Source of the DNA: Flaccisagitta enflata
Lineage: Eukaryota > Chaetognatha > Sagittoidea > Aphragmophora
Reading direction: 5' to 3'
Assembly: GCA_965153355.1 (NCBI GenBank)
Contig: OZ231127.1
Span: 38,812,001-38,876,000, forward strand
DNA: 64,000 bases
The notes under the pieces were generated by a model. That model was not told the DNA's origin. It made no database searches and was given only the letters and a program-made list of their open reading frames with translations. Position numbers and translations under genes: made by a program. This document shows positions 1-13,370 of this stretch, one piece after another. The first letter of the stretch is position 1. Every line of letters begins with the position of its first letter.

Positions 1-111
1 CTCAACATCATCAAAGGTCACAACGGCAGCCAATGGTGGAAAAAAGCGCCATCAAGGGTGCTGCTCCAACATCAGAGACACTAAACAGCTAAGCCTATCC
101 AATCTATTTCA

Positions 112-384
<273 letters not shown>

Positions 385-932
385 AAACTCAGTGAAGCAG
401 TTATATATGGATGAACTGGAAATGTCAATCCAAGTCTGTGCCAATTAATGAAACTAAACTGTTTTCAAGTCTCAGCATTTGATGATATACTAGCTTAGAT
501 CAAACGGCTGACAGGAGCCGACCATCTTTCCTAGGTTGATGCTTGTATTGATGAATAGGACTACCCTTCCTATCCAGCCGCCTCTAGATGCTAAAAGATT
601 ATTTCTATCTTTAACAAAAGAAAAAAAAAATAAATAAATAAATAAATAAATAAATAAAAGAAAAAAAAATCGATAAATAAATATATACGATTGGAGGCAC
701 CTGGAAAAAGAGGAGGCGTCAACTTGAACATATGAAATAGCTAGTTCTTTTGATTTGAATGACTTGAGGCACATCAATCACATAGCCCATAGCGACCTTG
801 GAGGACGCAGTTTGTGAACCTCCAAATCTTTTCACCTTATTTGAAAGGAGTAGGGCTCCCAAAGGCGAACTCCCCCAAGAGTTGTATAATAAAGATTTTT
901 GACATACAACAGACTGACTACCAAAGCTTAAA
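385..932 (+). other. Upstream region / probable LINE 5' leader
   Basis: This stretch has no convincing gene. It holds an A-rich AAAT repeat (about 630-660) and then unique sequence leading into the ORF1 start at 933. The exact 5' end of the LINE cannot be set without another copy; it probably lies between about 670 and 930. Confidence 0.4.
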
Positions 933-3569
933 ATGGCAGTTGGTGTGGAACTTCAATCCTTCCTCATGTCTCATCCATATAAAAACAAGCTCTGCCTGGA
1001 ACATTTGTGTGACATGCTTAAGATACCAAGGTTTGGAAAAAATACCGCAGAGACGCTCCGCAGCAAAATCACTGACTATGCAGGTGATGATAAATCAAGA
1101 GAAGAGCACATCAAAGACCTGGCTACAAAATTTCAAACACAAAAACTCAAAGTTAGATTAAAATCAAGAAGTGAAAGCCCAACCCCACCAACCATGGCTC
1201 TCAGTTCAGACTTGGAAGAAAGTCCCCCTCAATTAAATCCTGAGCAACTACAAAACAAGCATGCTCTTGATACACTTAGGGCCCCTAGCACGCCAATTGC
1301 TACAGCCATTTTACCAGTCAATCAAAGCACACCAGCAGACAGGCATAAGACACCTGTGGAAGATGATCAGCCACCAGCTTCTAACCCCCAAACAGCTAGC
1401 CCTTCTGAGCCAGTTGCATTGAGTGAGGCAAATTTGCACCCACCACCAGAAGCAGGAGCAGCAACAGCTACAACAGGCAAGACACAAACAGCTGTTGCGG
1501 AGACAGGCGAAGAATCAGAAGAGCACATCTCCCAATCCCTCTTTGGAGATGAATCAACAATAGACTTAAATGCTGAATTCCAAGGAGTAAAGGCTGCACG
1601 CGAACAATTTAAGAAACACCTTTTTATAGAATTTGAGAATTTGATGGCATATGACAATGAGTTCGATGGGCCGTATGACAAAGTGCAAGAGAATGACGGT
1701 GATGATGATGATGGTGGAAGTGATGAGGGTGATGATAATGAAAGTGTGAATGGAGACAATGATGTCACTATAGGTGCTAGAGCTAAGAGTCCTTTGAAAG
1801 AGAGGAATGACGATAATTGCATCGTCCACTCTGCAGAAAAGCATGGCGGTAACAATGAGGAAGCAGTTGGACCTCCAACTAGAACCTCTGGCAAGCAGAT
1901 GACACATTTCTTGGATAAAGTCATTGACATCACCGCATCAAAGGAAAGTCAAATTGAGTGGCTAGAGAGTCAGCTCGTTCATGTAATTGAAGTCACCGGA
2001 AAAATGATGGAAAAAACAGATGCAAACATGAAAGACATCCTCACAATTTCTGGAACAACACAACAGTGTGTGACAGACCTATTGCAAGAAAGCAAACACA
2101 ACATCGAACAAGCTGCAAAAGCAAAAGAAAAAGAGCTAGAAAAGGCCTTAGAAATGGAAAAATGGAAAAATGAACTAGAAGAAAGAACAAGCTCCAAAAT
2201 GGAAATGATGGAATCACAAATCGCACAGATTCTATCTGCCTCACAAACAGCAAACCAGATGATGGCTGACATTGTCAAGTCCAACAAAGATAGGTCAGAA
2301 CAAGAGGCCAAGGCGAAGGAAGAACTTGGTCAGGCCCGCGAGCAAGTAAAGAAGCTTGAGCAAGAAGTGCAACTCCAAAGTCAAAAGATAGCCCAACTGG
2401 AGGAGCAACTTGAGACATCTAATGATGCCCTAAAAGCAGCCCAAGCACAATCAGATATCGATAAGCAACAAATTGAACACCAAAATGCTACAGTTGTACT
2501 ACATGAAGAGACAGCGCAGAGCCTGAATAAAGATTCTGAACAGCAAAAACAACATCCTGAAAACCAGGGCCAATCTTCAGGTGAAAACAACATTTCAATA
2601 AACACCAGACTACAAAACATAGCATCAGAGGCACCTCTTCCATCTAGAATGCCACCTCCACCAAAAGATGCTGCAAGTAGCGCACCTCGAGAGGCACTGT
2701 TACCAACTCCCAGCCTCCCCATGGTCAGACCAAAGAATCAAACTTCTAGCTCTGAAGCCAATAAAGCGGATGAAGCCCAGGAAGCCATCATTGTTGTGGT
2801 TGATTCAAACGGCCAACACATAAATCCTGGCCTCCTGCACAACACCAAAAAGGTGTTTATCGAAGAAAGATCAACATGGGAGGCAGTAAGAGACCATCTC
2901 CCAAAAATACCAGATCCACAAAAGATTACAGATGTGGTGTTTCTGACTGGAATCAATAATGTCATCAGTATGGAACAACAGCTACAAAACATCCTAGATA
3001 CAGCCGATCAAGCAGGGAAAAACTGGGGAAAACTATATCCCCAGGCAACTTTTCACCTCAGTAGCATTGCACCAGTGGATGGGCAATGTATGAACTACAA
3101 TTTCCATCTGCAAGATCTGGCAGACAACAGAAAGGTCTCTTTCATCACCATCGAGAATATGTTTGATGAAAACAATGGAAGACTGAAGCCAAATGTTTTG
3201 GAAAGAAATCAACTCACGAAATATGGAACCAGTCTGCTTGCAACACAGATCAAACGTAGCCTCTACAAAAAGAAAACTGTGACAGGCTCTCATAACCACC
3301 AGAGTAAGGGAGTGCGTACACCCAGCTTGCAACACAGACCTACATGGCCAGTAAGGCCGGTCCAACAATTTCAATTTCAACAAAGTGAGCCAAGACAGCA
3401 TTGTCAACCATGGCCTTCAACGCATAGGTTGCCAAACCAACCAACATGGGCACAACAGGTGCAAGCAGTGCCACAATGGCATAATCAGGGTGGACTTCCA
3501 AAACGTAATACTGCAATGATCCTTGAAACTTTCTTCAACATTTCAAAGGCATGCTTACCTCAAGATTGA
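933..3569 (+). CDS. LINE ORF1 protein (nucleic-acid-binding-like, 878 aa)
   Basis: An intact 878-codon frame starting at the ATG at 933. Residues about 20-55 form a helical block with a SAP-like look (LCLEHLCDMLKIP). A Pro/Ala/Thr-rich linker and an acidic Asp/Glu run near residue 250 follow. Residues about 330-545 are a heptad-like Lys/Glu/Gln-rich coiled coil, as expected of a trimerising ORF1 chaperone. Residues about 620-790 resemble a degenerate SGNH/GDSL esterase fold: VVDSN as block I, FLTGINNV as block III, and NQLTKYG where the catalytic His would be expected, so activity is doubtful. Esterase-type ORF1 proteins are known in CR1/L2-like LINEs. The C-terminus is basic and Gln-rich. 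The frame ends at a single TGA that separates it from the ORF2 frame. The LINE role is secure; domain assignments are by eye. Confidence 0.8.
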   Translation: MAVGVELQSFLMSHPYKNKLCLEHLCDMLKIPRFGKNTAETLRSKITDYAGDDKSREEHIKDLATKFQTQKLKVRLKSRSESPTPPTMALSSDLEESPPQLNPEQLQNKHALDTLRAPSTPIATAILPVNQSTPADRHKTPVEDDQPPASNPQTASPSEPVALSEANLHPPPEAGAATATTGKTQTAVAETGEESEEHISQSLFGDESTIDLNAEFQGVKAAREQFKKHLFIEFENLMAYDNEFDGPYDKVQENDGDDDDGGSDEGDDNESVNGDNDVTIGARAKSPLKERNDDNCIVHSAEKHGGNNEEAVGPPTRTSGKQMTHFLDKVIDITASKESQIEWLESQLVHVIEVTGKMMEKTDANMKDILTISGTTQQCVTDLLQESKHNIEQAAKAKEKELEKALEMEKWKNELEERTSSKMEMMESQIAQILSASQTANQMMADIVKSNKDRSEQEAKAKEELGQAREQVKKLEQEVQLQSQKIAQLEEQLETSNDALKAAQAQSDIDKQQIEHQNATVVLHEETAQSLNKDSEQQKQHPENQGQSSGENNISINTRLQNIASEAPLPSRMPPPPKDAASSAPREALLPTPSLPMVRPKNQTSSSEANKADEAQEAIIVVVDSNGQHINPGLLHNTKKVFIEERSTWEAVRDHLPKIPDPQKITDVVFLTGINNVISMEQQLQNILDTADQAGKNWGKLYPQATFHLSSIAPVDGQCMNYNFHLQDLADNRKVSFITIENMFDENNGRLKPNVLERNQLTKYGTSLLATQIKRSLYKKKTVTGSHNHQSKGVRTPSLQHRPTWPVRPVQQFQFQQSEPRQHCQPWPSTHRLPNQPTWAQQVQAVPQWHNQGGLPKRNTAMILETFFNISKACLPQD

Positions 3570-3572
3570 TGT

Positions 3573-5054
3573 TTGCCTCCCAAATCCCAGATCAGTGTGT
3601 TTCCTCAAATAAAAGCAAGATACAACAAATTTTTCGAACAGACCATAGAAGAGCATGATGGTAAAAACATGAAGGATATCATAGACAATGAGGAAACTAA
3701 CCAGGAACATAGTATGATACAAGATAAAAAGGACCATAAGAAAGAGGATGTAAATCTGATAAGAAGGAACAGAAACAAATATAGGTATAGAAAACAAAAG
3801 AAACAGAAAATAAAGATAATGTATGCCAACATGAGAGGAATCAGAAGCAAAATGGCATGTCTCCAAGGCACCCTAAATGAAATAGATACAGATGTTGGAC
3901 TTTTTTGTGAGACCTTTCTAACTGAAAATAAAGGCCTAAAACTTGATGGATATACCTTTTTTGGGAATGCAAGAACAACTGGAAAAGGAGGTGGAGTTGG
4001 TATTTGTGTCAAAAATGATAAAAAGTCCTTCATATCCCCACACTACTCTCAACGGCCATTAGAAATCATCTGGGTCAGTATGGTGCAACCCAATGGAAAG
4101 CCCCTGTTTGTAGGTGTCTATTATGGACTCCAAGAGAGTGTAAGCCTAAGCAAAATACAAGAGGAAATGGACAACCTGTCAGATGAAATATGTCAAATTC
4201 AGAATGAAGGTGATATGATCCTATGTATGGATGCCAATGCAAAAATTGGGCTTCTGGGAGAGGATCCCTCAAGGAATGGTAAGCTGATTAAAAAAGTCTT
4301 TGAGGAGTGTGGCGTGATGGTAATGAATGAGAGTGAAAAGTGTGAAGGTGTGATTACAAGACAACATCCCTCAAAAACGCAAGAAAAATCTGCTATTGAC
4401 TTTGTTATTGCAACATATGGTGCAAGTGAAGTTATTAGCAAGCTCACCATTGATGAAGCAGGCGATCTCAAAATGAGGAGTAAGAAGTCTGAATCAGATC
4501 ATAATACAATCTGCATTGACATATGTCTGGAAAAGAACCATGATGCGCAACAAAAACATTGCAAGTGGAATACCAATGCATCTCCAGAAGAGTGGGCCTT
4601 ATTCAGAGAAGAGCTTGCCAAACAAAAGTCCGCAGCAGTAGAAATAATGAGTAAAAAAGAAATACCATTAACAGAAAGATACAAAAAATGGGACAAGCTT
4701 ATACAAAAAGCTGCATGGAAATCAATCGGAAAAACAACCATTAAAGTAGGGAAACCCCCAAAGCCCTCACTTGGATTACAAAAAGCCAGATGTGAGAGAA
4801 ATGAGGCACGAAGGAATTATGAAAAAGAGACTGACAAAGCTACAAAGGGACTATTATTAGAGAAATATCGAATAACGCAAGAGAATGTGAGAGATGAAGC
4901 AGAAAGAGATGAGGAGGAGAGACTGCAAAAGAGATTTGAATCAATGATTCAACAAGGAAGAAATGGTCTCTGGAATGAGAGAAGAGCCCATAAGCAGGAT
5001 AAAACCAGCGAATGGATGGTCGTGAAAGACAAAAGATGGGGAGCGAGTGTATGA
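3573..5054 (+). pseudogene. LINE ORF2, segment 1: endonuclease domain
   Basis: This segment is in the same frame as ORF1, just past its TGA. The first in-frame ATG is not until 3669, so expression needs readthrough or reinitiation. It encodes an endonuclease/exonuclease/phosphatase domain: an Asn in MYANMRG (about residue 85), a Glu in CETF (about 112), the MDAN motif (about 218) and a terminal SDHN (about 307). These are the metal and catalytic positions of LINE apurinic-like endonucleases, which nick target DNA for target-primed reverse transcription. A basic connector follows. The frame closes at 5054 after a four-A run (5031-5034), where one extra A best explains the shift. Reading continues in the next frame from about 5036, so the stop is a mutation and not a natural end. 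Confidence 0.82.
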
Positions 5055-6555
5055 CCAAGAAAGAAATAAAGAGACCAGGGCCTCTTACTATGAAGACCTT
5101 TACTCTAAGAAAGATGTCCCGCCTCATCCATCACATGAAATCATAAAGGAAAAAGTACAGACCTGGAGTGATGACAATGATGAAGGTGAAAATGATGATC
5201 TTCCAACAAAAGCAGAGATAAAGAGAGCAATCCAGAACAAAAAGAATAAAAAGGCAACAACAGACTGGACAAATGAAGTGCTCAAAAATGGTGGTGACCC
5301 TATGGTTGACCTGATTTACCCTGTGATTAAAGCTTTTTGGGAGGAAGAAAGAGCCTTTGAGCAATGGAATGAAGGAATTATAACAAGTGTTTATAAAGGT
5401 AAAGGTGACAGAGAAAAATTAGAGAATCAGCGAGGAATAACTGTATCAAGCTCAATTGGAACAATAGTTGAGGAAATTATAACCAACAGACTATTGCAAA
5501 CAATAAGATTCACTCAGGCGCAGGCAGGAGGAAGAAAAGGTGGCTCAACTACTGACCAAGTTTTCATCCTTAAAGCACTGATAGCACTAGCAATAAAAAG
5601 AGGGTTAGATCTCATCATCACCTTTTTTGACATCAAAAAGGCTTATGACAGAGCTAACATGGACGATATGTTGCACGTCATTCATGAGCAGGGCTTCACA
5701 GGAAAAATCTGGAGACTTACAATGACACTAAACAAAAATCTTACAGCAAGAGTTAAAACCAAAGCAGGACTTAGCAGGAAAATAATGAGAGAAACAGGAG
5801 GCAAACAAGGAGGTAAATTGATGGTACCTTTATTTGCAAAAATGATGGATACACTGTCTGAAGAACTTATGTTGAGACATGACATTGGAATCATGCTTGC
5901 AGAAACACGATTATGTTGTTTGGAGTATGTGGATGATGTAGGAACTCTTGCCATTGGATATGACCAACAAAAAAGAACACTAGAGGCTGTCAATGACTTT
6001 GCTATCAAAAGACAGCTTGAGTGGGGTGTTGACAAATGCAAAGTCATGGAAATTGGGAAACATAAAGAAAGGAAAACCAGCTGGAACTTGGGTGAAAAAA
6101 CCATCAGTAACAGTGAAACATACTGTTACCTTGGAGAAGTAATCTCAAGAGATGGAAGAAATAAAGCTAACCTTGCTGAAAGATTTAAAAAGATAAAAGG
6201 ATCAGTGAGGGCAATTATGACTAGTGCTAAGACTGGCATCATGAAACGAATTCAAACGAATGTCCTCTTGAGGCTACATGAGGCAGAAACTCTCCCCAAG
6301 TTCCTCCACAATGCAGAGACATGGACATTGAATGGAGAAGAGAAGAAAGAAGCTGACAAAATGTTGTTGTGGACATGGAAGCAAATGCTTGGACTGCCAA
6401 CTACTACACCAACACCAGCAGTCATTTTTGCAACTGGCTCACTATATGCGGTGATCCAAATTCATATAAAGCAACTCCTCTACCTTCACAAGATTCTGCA
6501 AAAAGATGAAGAGCAGTGGGCATATGAGAGTCATAAAAGTCCTAGAATCATATGA
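5047..6555 (+). pseudogene. LINE ORF2, segment 2: reverse transcriptase domain
   Basis: This segment continues ORF2 in frame 1 and overlaps segment 1 at ATGA. It carries the RT core: a substrate loop (AGGRKGGSTTDQ, about residue 158), motif A FFDIKKAYDR (about 192), motif B GGKQGGKLMVPLF (about 252), and motif C YVDD (about 293) with both catalytic aspartates. The thumb region then runs to about residue 450. Motif B departs from the usual GxxQGxxLSPxLF pattern. The polymerase copies LINE RNA at the nicked target. The frame ends at 6555 because of a second indel around 6525-6540; sense continues in frame 2 from 6506. No RNase H is seen. Confidence 0.85.
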
Positions 6556-7123
6556 TACTGGATGGGCCAAACAGATAAATGAGGTAATTGATCAATGGGA
6601 CCTTGAAAAAGACTGGGATAAAATTGGAAAAAAGACTAAAAATGAGTGGCAAAAAGAAGTTGAAGAAGCTGCCGAAAAAGCCAACAGAGAGCGGCTCAAA
6701 CAAGAGTTGCACACCAAAGAGAGGGGAGTGTCAAAACTCAAGACAAAAACTCAAACGATCCTGCAGACAATAAATGACCCTGACTATCAACGAAAACCTT
6801 TAGAGATAATGAACTATGGTTCAGTAGTAATAACAAGAGCAGTAATTATGGGTCGCTATGGGATGTTGAGTTGCAATGCCAATTTTTCATGTGGCAATGG
6901 GAATAAGATTTGCCCTGAGTGTTCTGTGATAGATGATGAAAGCCACCGTATAAACTACTGTGTAAAGTATAAAGAAATGAACCTGTATGAAGTAGATGAA
7001 AAAATTGATTTTGAACAAATTTACTCGGTAGACATAGACAAAGTTCTTGAAGTAGCTCAAGTCATTCTCAAAATCTGGGATTTGGGATATGGAAAGAACC
7101 AGATGCGACAAAACCTAAATTAG
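6506..7123 (+). pseudogene. LINE ORF2, segment 3: C-terminal region with Cys/His motif
   Basis: Third piece of ORF2, in frame 2, overlapping segment 2. It encodes a charged helical stretch (GWAKQINEVIDQW, then EEAAEKANRERLKQE), then a compact MGRYGML block and a CPEC...DDESHRINYC pattern (about residues 136-152). That could form a CxxC-H-C zinc site, as found at the C-terminus of several LINE ORF2 proteins where it assists RNA binding. It ends naturally at the TAG at 7121-7123, followed by an AT-rich 3' UTR. Confidence 0.75.
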
Positions 7124-7336
7124 AAGAGTAAGCTGTTACTTATTTATTTCTTTATTGTATTGTTACAAAGTTATTGAAAGTTGTTACGTAATCATATAAG
7201 ATATATTGTAACATAAAATTGCAGCCGTAGAGTGAAAATGTGATTCTAAATCATGTCCTTGTACTTAATCACAATGTGGATTTTTGTACGAAAGTGCTAT
7301 CACTTTAATGGACCATTAAATTCAATTCAATTCAAT

Positions 7337-7338
<2 letters not shown>
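7124..7338 (+). other. LINE 3' UTR and (ATTCA)n tail
   Basis: About 190 bp of AT-rich 3' UTR end in three to four ATTCA units at about 7318-7338. A short simple-repeat tail replaces poly(A), as in CR1/L2-like elements. The (CT)n tract that follows may predate the insertion or have grown from it. Confidence 0.6.
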
Positions 7339-8230
<892 letters not shown>

Positions 8231-8252
8231 TATGTTTGTGTGTATGTGTGTG

Positions 8253-8387
8253 TGGGGGGACTGTGTCTCTCTTTGTCTTTCTCTTTCTCTTTCCTAAGCA
8301 GCTTCGATATGTTTCGACTTTTGTTTTGATTCGGTTTTTGGGCAGGATTTTCGAGTTGCGTCGAAATGGTCATTTTTTCGAGGAGAG

Positions 8388-8421
<34 letters not shown>

Positions 8422-8691
8422 GGGAGAGAGCGGCATTTGATGAGGAAGAGGATAAGGAAGAGAAAAAAGATAGGGAAATCGCTCGGCACCATTGTGTACC
8501 ATTGATAATGGCATCATTGCCGCTCATTGTCTCATTTTGTATCGACTTTTTGTTTCGATTAGGCGAAAAAAGGCATCACCATTTTGTCCACCGGATGGAC
8601 GAAAAAATAGATAATATCGATCGAATTCGACCGCCCCTTCAAAAAACCCTTTTCGAAGCTGCTTACTCTTTCCCTTTCTATTTTCTTTCAC

Positions 8692-8771
<80 letters not shown>
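8253..8771 (+). repeat. Host repeat copy A, interrupted by a transposon
   Basis: 8253-8294 plus 8666-8771 match 11507-11669: GTGGGGGGACTG, then CT-rich sequence, TTTCTATTTTCTTTCACTC and (CT)n. The 371 bp between them is the inserted element described next; the other copy is uninterrupted. Confidence 0.75.
8295..8665. mobile_element. Non-autonomous TIR transposon, 371 bp, 8-bp target duplication
   Basis: The ends are TAAGCAGCTTCGA and TCGAAGCTGCTTA, a perfect 13-bp inverted repeat. The flanks are identical 8-mers CTCTTTCC at 8287-8294 and 8666-8673. The related host repeat at 11507-11669 carries one CTCTTTCC (11543-11550) and no insert, which is a clean empty site. Eight-bp duplications are made by hAT, P, Merlin and some Mutator transposases. 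The termini do not decide the superfamily. Inside is a short (GA)n and two related CGACTTTTGTTT-like subterminal blocks, but no transposase. Confidence 0.85.
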
Positions 8772-8773
<2 letters not shown>

Positions 8774-8819
8774 CCTCCCCCTCGCGCCCTCTCTCTCTCC
8801 CTCCCTCCCTCCTTGCACC

Positions 8820-9535
8820 CACCTGATACTAAGACACATATATGTTGATCTCTATGGATTAAATAATGAAGATAGCAGAATGTACATTTTTTTCTATTGA
8901 TATTAAATAATGCTTTCAATGTTTTGATAGACACCATTCATAAGATTTACTCCATTTTGCTTCTTTGCGTGATGATAATGAAAAACCCATAAGAACCAAT
9001 TAGACATCGCCAACACATCAGAAACTATTAGATATCTACAATTTGTTTAGAAGTATGCACACAAAAGATGTTACAAACAAGTACAGACCGACCGAACCTC
9101 CGGTTCGAACTGTTTTTACTGTACGGATCACTCTCCCAGCTCCGTCACTGAATCCGGAGTGGTCAGTTATCAGTAGGTCACCGAATTCAGTAGGTCAATA
9201 AACCGAAGTTTGATGTTTTGTTTACTTTTCCTATCGAACATGCAAATTGGGACTCCAGAATTGCCCTCTAACACGAAAGATGATTCCACAATTAAACATG
9301 CATCTGCTTTTCCTTTTCCTAACGAATTTACATTGCTCATGCTTCCTTTACAAATGAGATCAATCCCCCCTTTCCTCATCAAAAGAAGGAAAGATCGCCG
9401 ATCGCGATCGAGACTTGATGCTTCGCTTGCAACTAAATCCTTGACAATGTTGGTGTAAATCAATTCTCTTTAAGAAAAAAATTCTTTGGTGTTGTTTGTT
9501 GATCTCAGGCTGTCCGTGCCGTCTGTCCCTGTGCG
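8820..9535. other. No gene or recognisable repeat
   Basis: Mixed-composition sequence after the (CT)n/CCCT tract. I see no convincing coding or RNA feature. Confidence 0.5.
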
Positions 9536-9537
9536 TG

Positions 9538-9556
9538 TAAGTGTGTGTGTGTGTAA

Positions 9557-9587
<31 letters not shown>

Positions 9588-9625
9588 CACGAGCGTGTGT
9601 GTGTGCGTGCGTGCGTGTGTGTGTG
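9538..9625. repeat. (GT)n with GCGT variants
   Basis: A GT dinucleotide tract of about 88 bp interrupted by AAGTG and GCGCGCACGAGCG. Confidence 0.9.
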
Positions 9626-9707
9626 CATGTTTAGGGATTGTCTGAAGGTTAACTTCGGCTTCGACCTTCGGGTCAGGATACTGCCCTATTAATCGAAATA
9701 AATATCA

Positions 9708-10060
9708 TTTTTAGTCGTGTGCACGCGACTCTATAACCCGCTTTGTCCGTCGGTCAGTTGGTCGGTCACACTTTACTTTTTTTATCACTTTTATTTCTTT
9801 ACGTTATTTTTAGTCATTCTAAGTAATTTTAAGGCATTCTAAGTCATTTTAAGTCATTTTAAGTCATTCTAAGTCATTTCAGGTCATTCTAAGTCATTTT
9901 TGGTCATTGGGTCATTTCATCATTTTATGTCCTTTTTGGGCATTTTAAGTCATTTTAAGACATTCTAAGTCATTCTAAGTCATTCTCAGGCATTCTAAGT
10001 CTTTCTAAGTCATTCTAAGTCAGAAAGTCTCGCACGCGACTTATAAGTGTTGGCCTTGTT
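9708..10060 (+). mobile_element. Family 1 (Helentron/DINE-like) copy N
   Basis: The 5' end is TTTTTAG followed by W = AGTCGTGTGC and local complement GCACGCGACT, then CTCTATAACCCGC and a GTCGGTC-type array. The core is about 20 imperfect CATTCTAAGT units (9810-10020). The 3' end has a second W' (GCACGCGACT, 10032-10041) and finishes GGCCTTGTT. DINE-1/INE-1, Pearl-type and other non-autonomous Helentrons have this plan: short asymmetric terminal inverted repeats, a 5' palindrome and a GTCY array. No coding capacity. Confidence 0.65.
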
Positions 10061-11098
<1,038 letters not shown>

Positions 11099-11277
11099 AA
11101 ACAAGCCCGGGCGGCCAACTTGATGCGTCGTCTGCGTGATATCAGAGGAGGCGTAACGGACAGACGGACCGACGGACCGACAGACGGACCAACAGACGGA
11201 CCGACCAACGGACAGACCGACGGACCGACCGACGGACCGACCCTCTTATAGCGATGCGATGACGCATCTAAAAAGTA
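11099..11277 (-). mobile_element. Family 1 copy S (GATGCGTC subfamily)
   Basis: Read on the minus strand it starts CTTTTTAGATGCGTCATCGCATC, that is W plus its local complement, then CTATAAGAGGG and a long GTCGGTCC array. The distal complement GACGACGCATC precedes GGGCTTGTT. W here belongs to the GATGCGTC word class and not the AGTCGCG class; the distal word agrees at 10 of 12 positions. Confidence 0.65.
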
Positions 11278-11333
11278 AAGTTTCCAGTCACAATCTCAAG
11301 GAGGAATATGATCAAGGAGCAATACCAGACAGA

Positions 11334-11373
<40 letters not shown>

Positions 11374-11506
11374 CAGAGAGAGAGAGAGAAAGAAAAGTTC
11401 GCCATAACCGGAGCAATGTTCGCCCTTTGTCAATTTCGCCGCATTTTGAAAATGACCTCGAATTTTAGGGCGAACACAGTCGATTCGACTATAACCTATG
11501 CACTCG

Positions 11507-11567
11507 TGTGGGGGGACTGGGTCTCTCTTTGTCTTTCTCTTTCTCTTTCCCTTTCTATTTTCTTTCA

Positions 11568-11606
<39 letters not shown>

Positions 11607-11608
11607 TC

Positions 11609-11669
<61 letters not shown>
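11507..11669 (+). repeat. Host repeat copy B (empty site)
   Basis: This matches 8253-8294 joined to 8666-8771 without the 371-bp transposon, keeping one CTCTTTCC at 11543-11550. It ends in (CT)n. A (GA)n tract lies at 11337-11395. Confidence 0.75.
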
Positions 11670-11673
<4 letters not shown>

Positions 11674-11699
11674 CAGAGTAAAATGCAAAAGCTAGTGTC

Positions 11700-13180
11700 A
11701 TAAAACTCAGGGCCAATTTGTGTAACATCCTGACTCTTCTGTTCTGTTACATGAGGCCGAAAAATAGGATCAATGAAAAATCTCAATTTTTGCAAAAATG
11801 CACAATAGAGAGCTACCGGCAGCTATTTGGGCTAGGACCTTGTTGGCCGCCGAGCCCTTAGGCTTAGCCTGTACGATGCCGTCTTGCGTGTTGAAAGAAG
11901 AAGGCCTATTCATCTCGAAAACCCTTCTGAAATTTTTGGTTAGATTATTCCTTCTAACAAAACGAAACGGTCTTTAGAAATAGAATGATTTTTTGATATA
12001 TGCCTTCATACTTGCTTATCTGCAAGGTTAAATGGTTTTTCTTTAATCATAAGAATAGCGAAATATCTTATGCTGAGTGAGGTTCTTTTCTCGTTTAAAG
12101 AAATTTTTGGCGTACATGATTGAAAAAAACTGCAATATGCAAATGAGGTTTTTATCCACTGATAGAAATGAGATAGTAGCGATTCGAGGAATGTGAAGAT
12201 ACCTGCGCAAGTGTTGCCATGGGATTCCTGTCTTTCTTTCTTTCTTCCTTCCTTACTGGCCCTTTTTCCTCCATTATCCCCCCCCCCCCTGGCTTGCTGT
12301 AACTGCGGCACTTTGGCGATTGCTTGCCACATAGCATTGCTACCATGCAACAGAGAATCGGCAACTCTTACTGTCTTTAAAACAATGGTTCCCAATGTAA
12401 GATTTTAGAAAAAATCGATTGTAAGTCTTCTCTTCTTCTGAAAAAAGTATTTTTGATAAATGTTTTTCCAATATTTGTGTAAAAAAGGCTAAAAATATCT
12501 ATTATTTTCTGCTAGCAGTGAAAACATTTCTGCTAGCAGAGCAATTAGGATTTCTGTTAGCAGCTCTGCTAGCAAATTGCCTGCTATTTTGAGCACTAAT
12601 AATTACTTAAGGTCACCCGGGACCTCTGAGGGCTGCCCCGGCCCTGCCCCTGCCCAAACATACAGAATTCCATCATCCAATCCAAATCTTTCTAGCTTTT
12701 CAGGAAAAGGGAGTAAAAAAATCGATCTTAGACTTCCAAGAGGAACAAGGTCAAGCTAGTTTTTGATATGGAATGCTCTCACTCATACGAATACAAAAAA
12801 AATTTCAACTCACCTTGTTCACTATAGACTTTTTGGGGAAAATGACTTTTGTTGACAGTGATGAGACGACCCTTTTAGACCCATTTCTTATATCTACGGT
12901 CAACTTTTCATTTCCTTGATAGCAGAGCACGCACAATTAAAGTCATCCAGTGACAATGACGCTTTTGTTAATGTCCACAACAAGAACGTTATTACTTTGC
13001 ATTGAAAAAAATCACTTGTAGTTATGATTAACCATCCTTCCTTTCAGATTTATCTGCTTTGATTTTTTTTTCTTTTTCAATTTTTCCCAAAAAGAGCATA
13101 TTTATTAGGGAGCGACACATGCTGATGACTATGTTTCTACACAAGGACACAGAGGCTGTCAAATTGCCAAGTAAGCCACC
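11700..13180. other. No gene seen; short TCTGCTAGCAG cluster
   Basis: Non-coding by eye. It contains four copies or near-copies of the palindromic TCTGCTAGCAG within 12507-12595, and a run of C around 12281-12290. Nothing else is supportable. Confidence 0.5.
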
Positions 13181-13189
13181 AATTCATGT

Positions 13190-13370
13190 GACAACAAACA
13201 AAAAAATGAACAAATAAACAAACGAATGAATAAAAGATTACATGAACAAACAAACAAACAAACAAACAAACAGACGAATGAACAACGGAATGAATGAACA
13301 AATGAACGAATGAAGAAACAAACGAACGAATGAATGCTTGAAGAAACTAACACACGGAGAAACAAATGAA
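13190..13370. repeat. AAACAAACGAATG-type minisatellite
   Basis: Degenerate 4-13 bp units (AACA, AATG, ACGA) repeated over 180 bp. The open frames across it are repeat artefacts. Confidence 0.8.
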
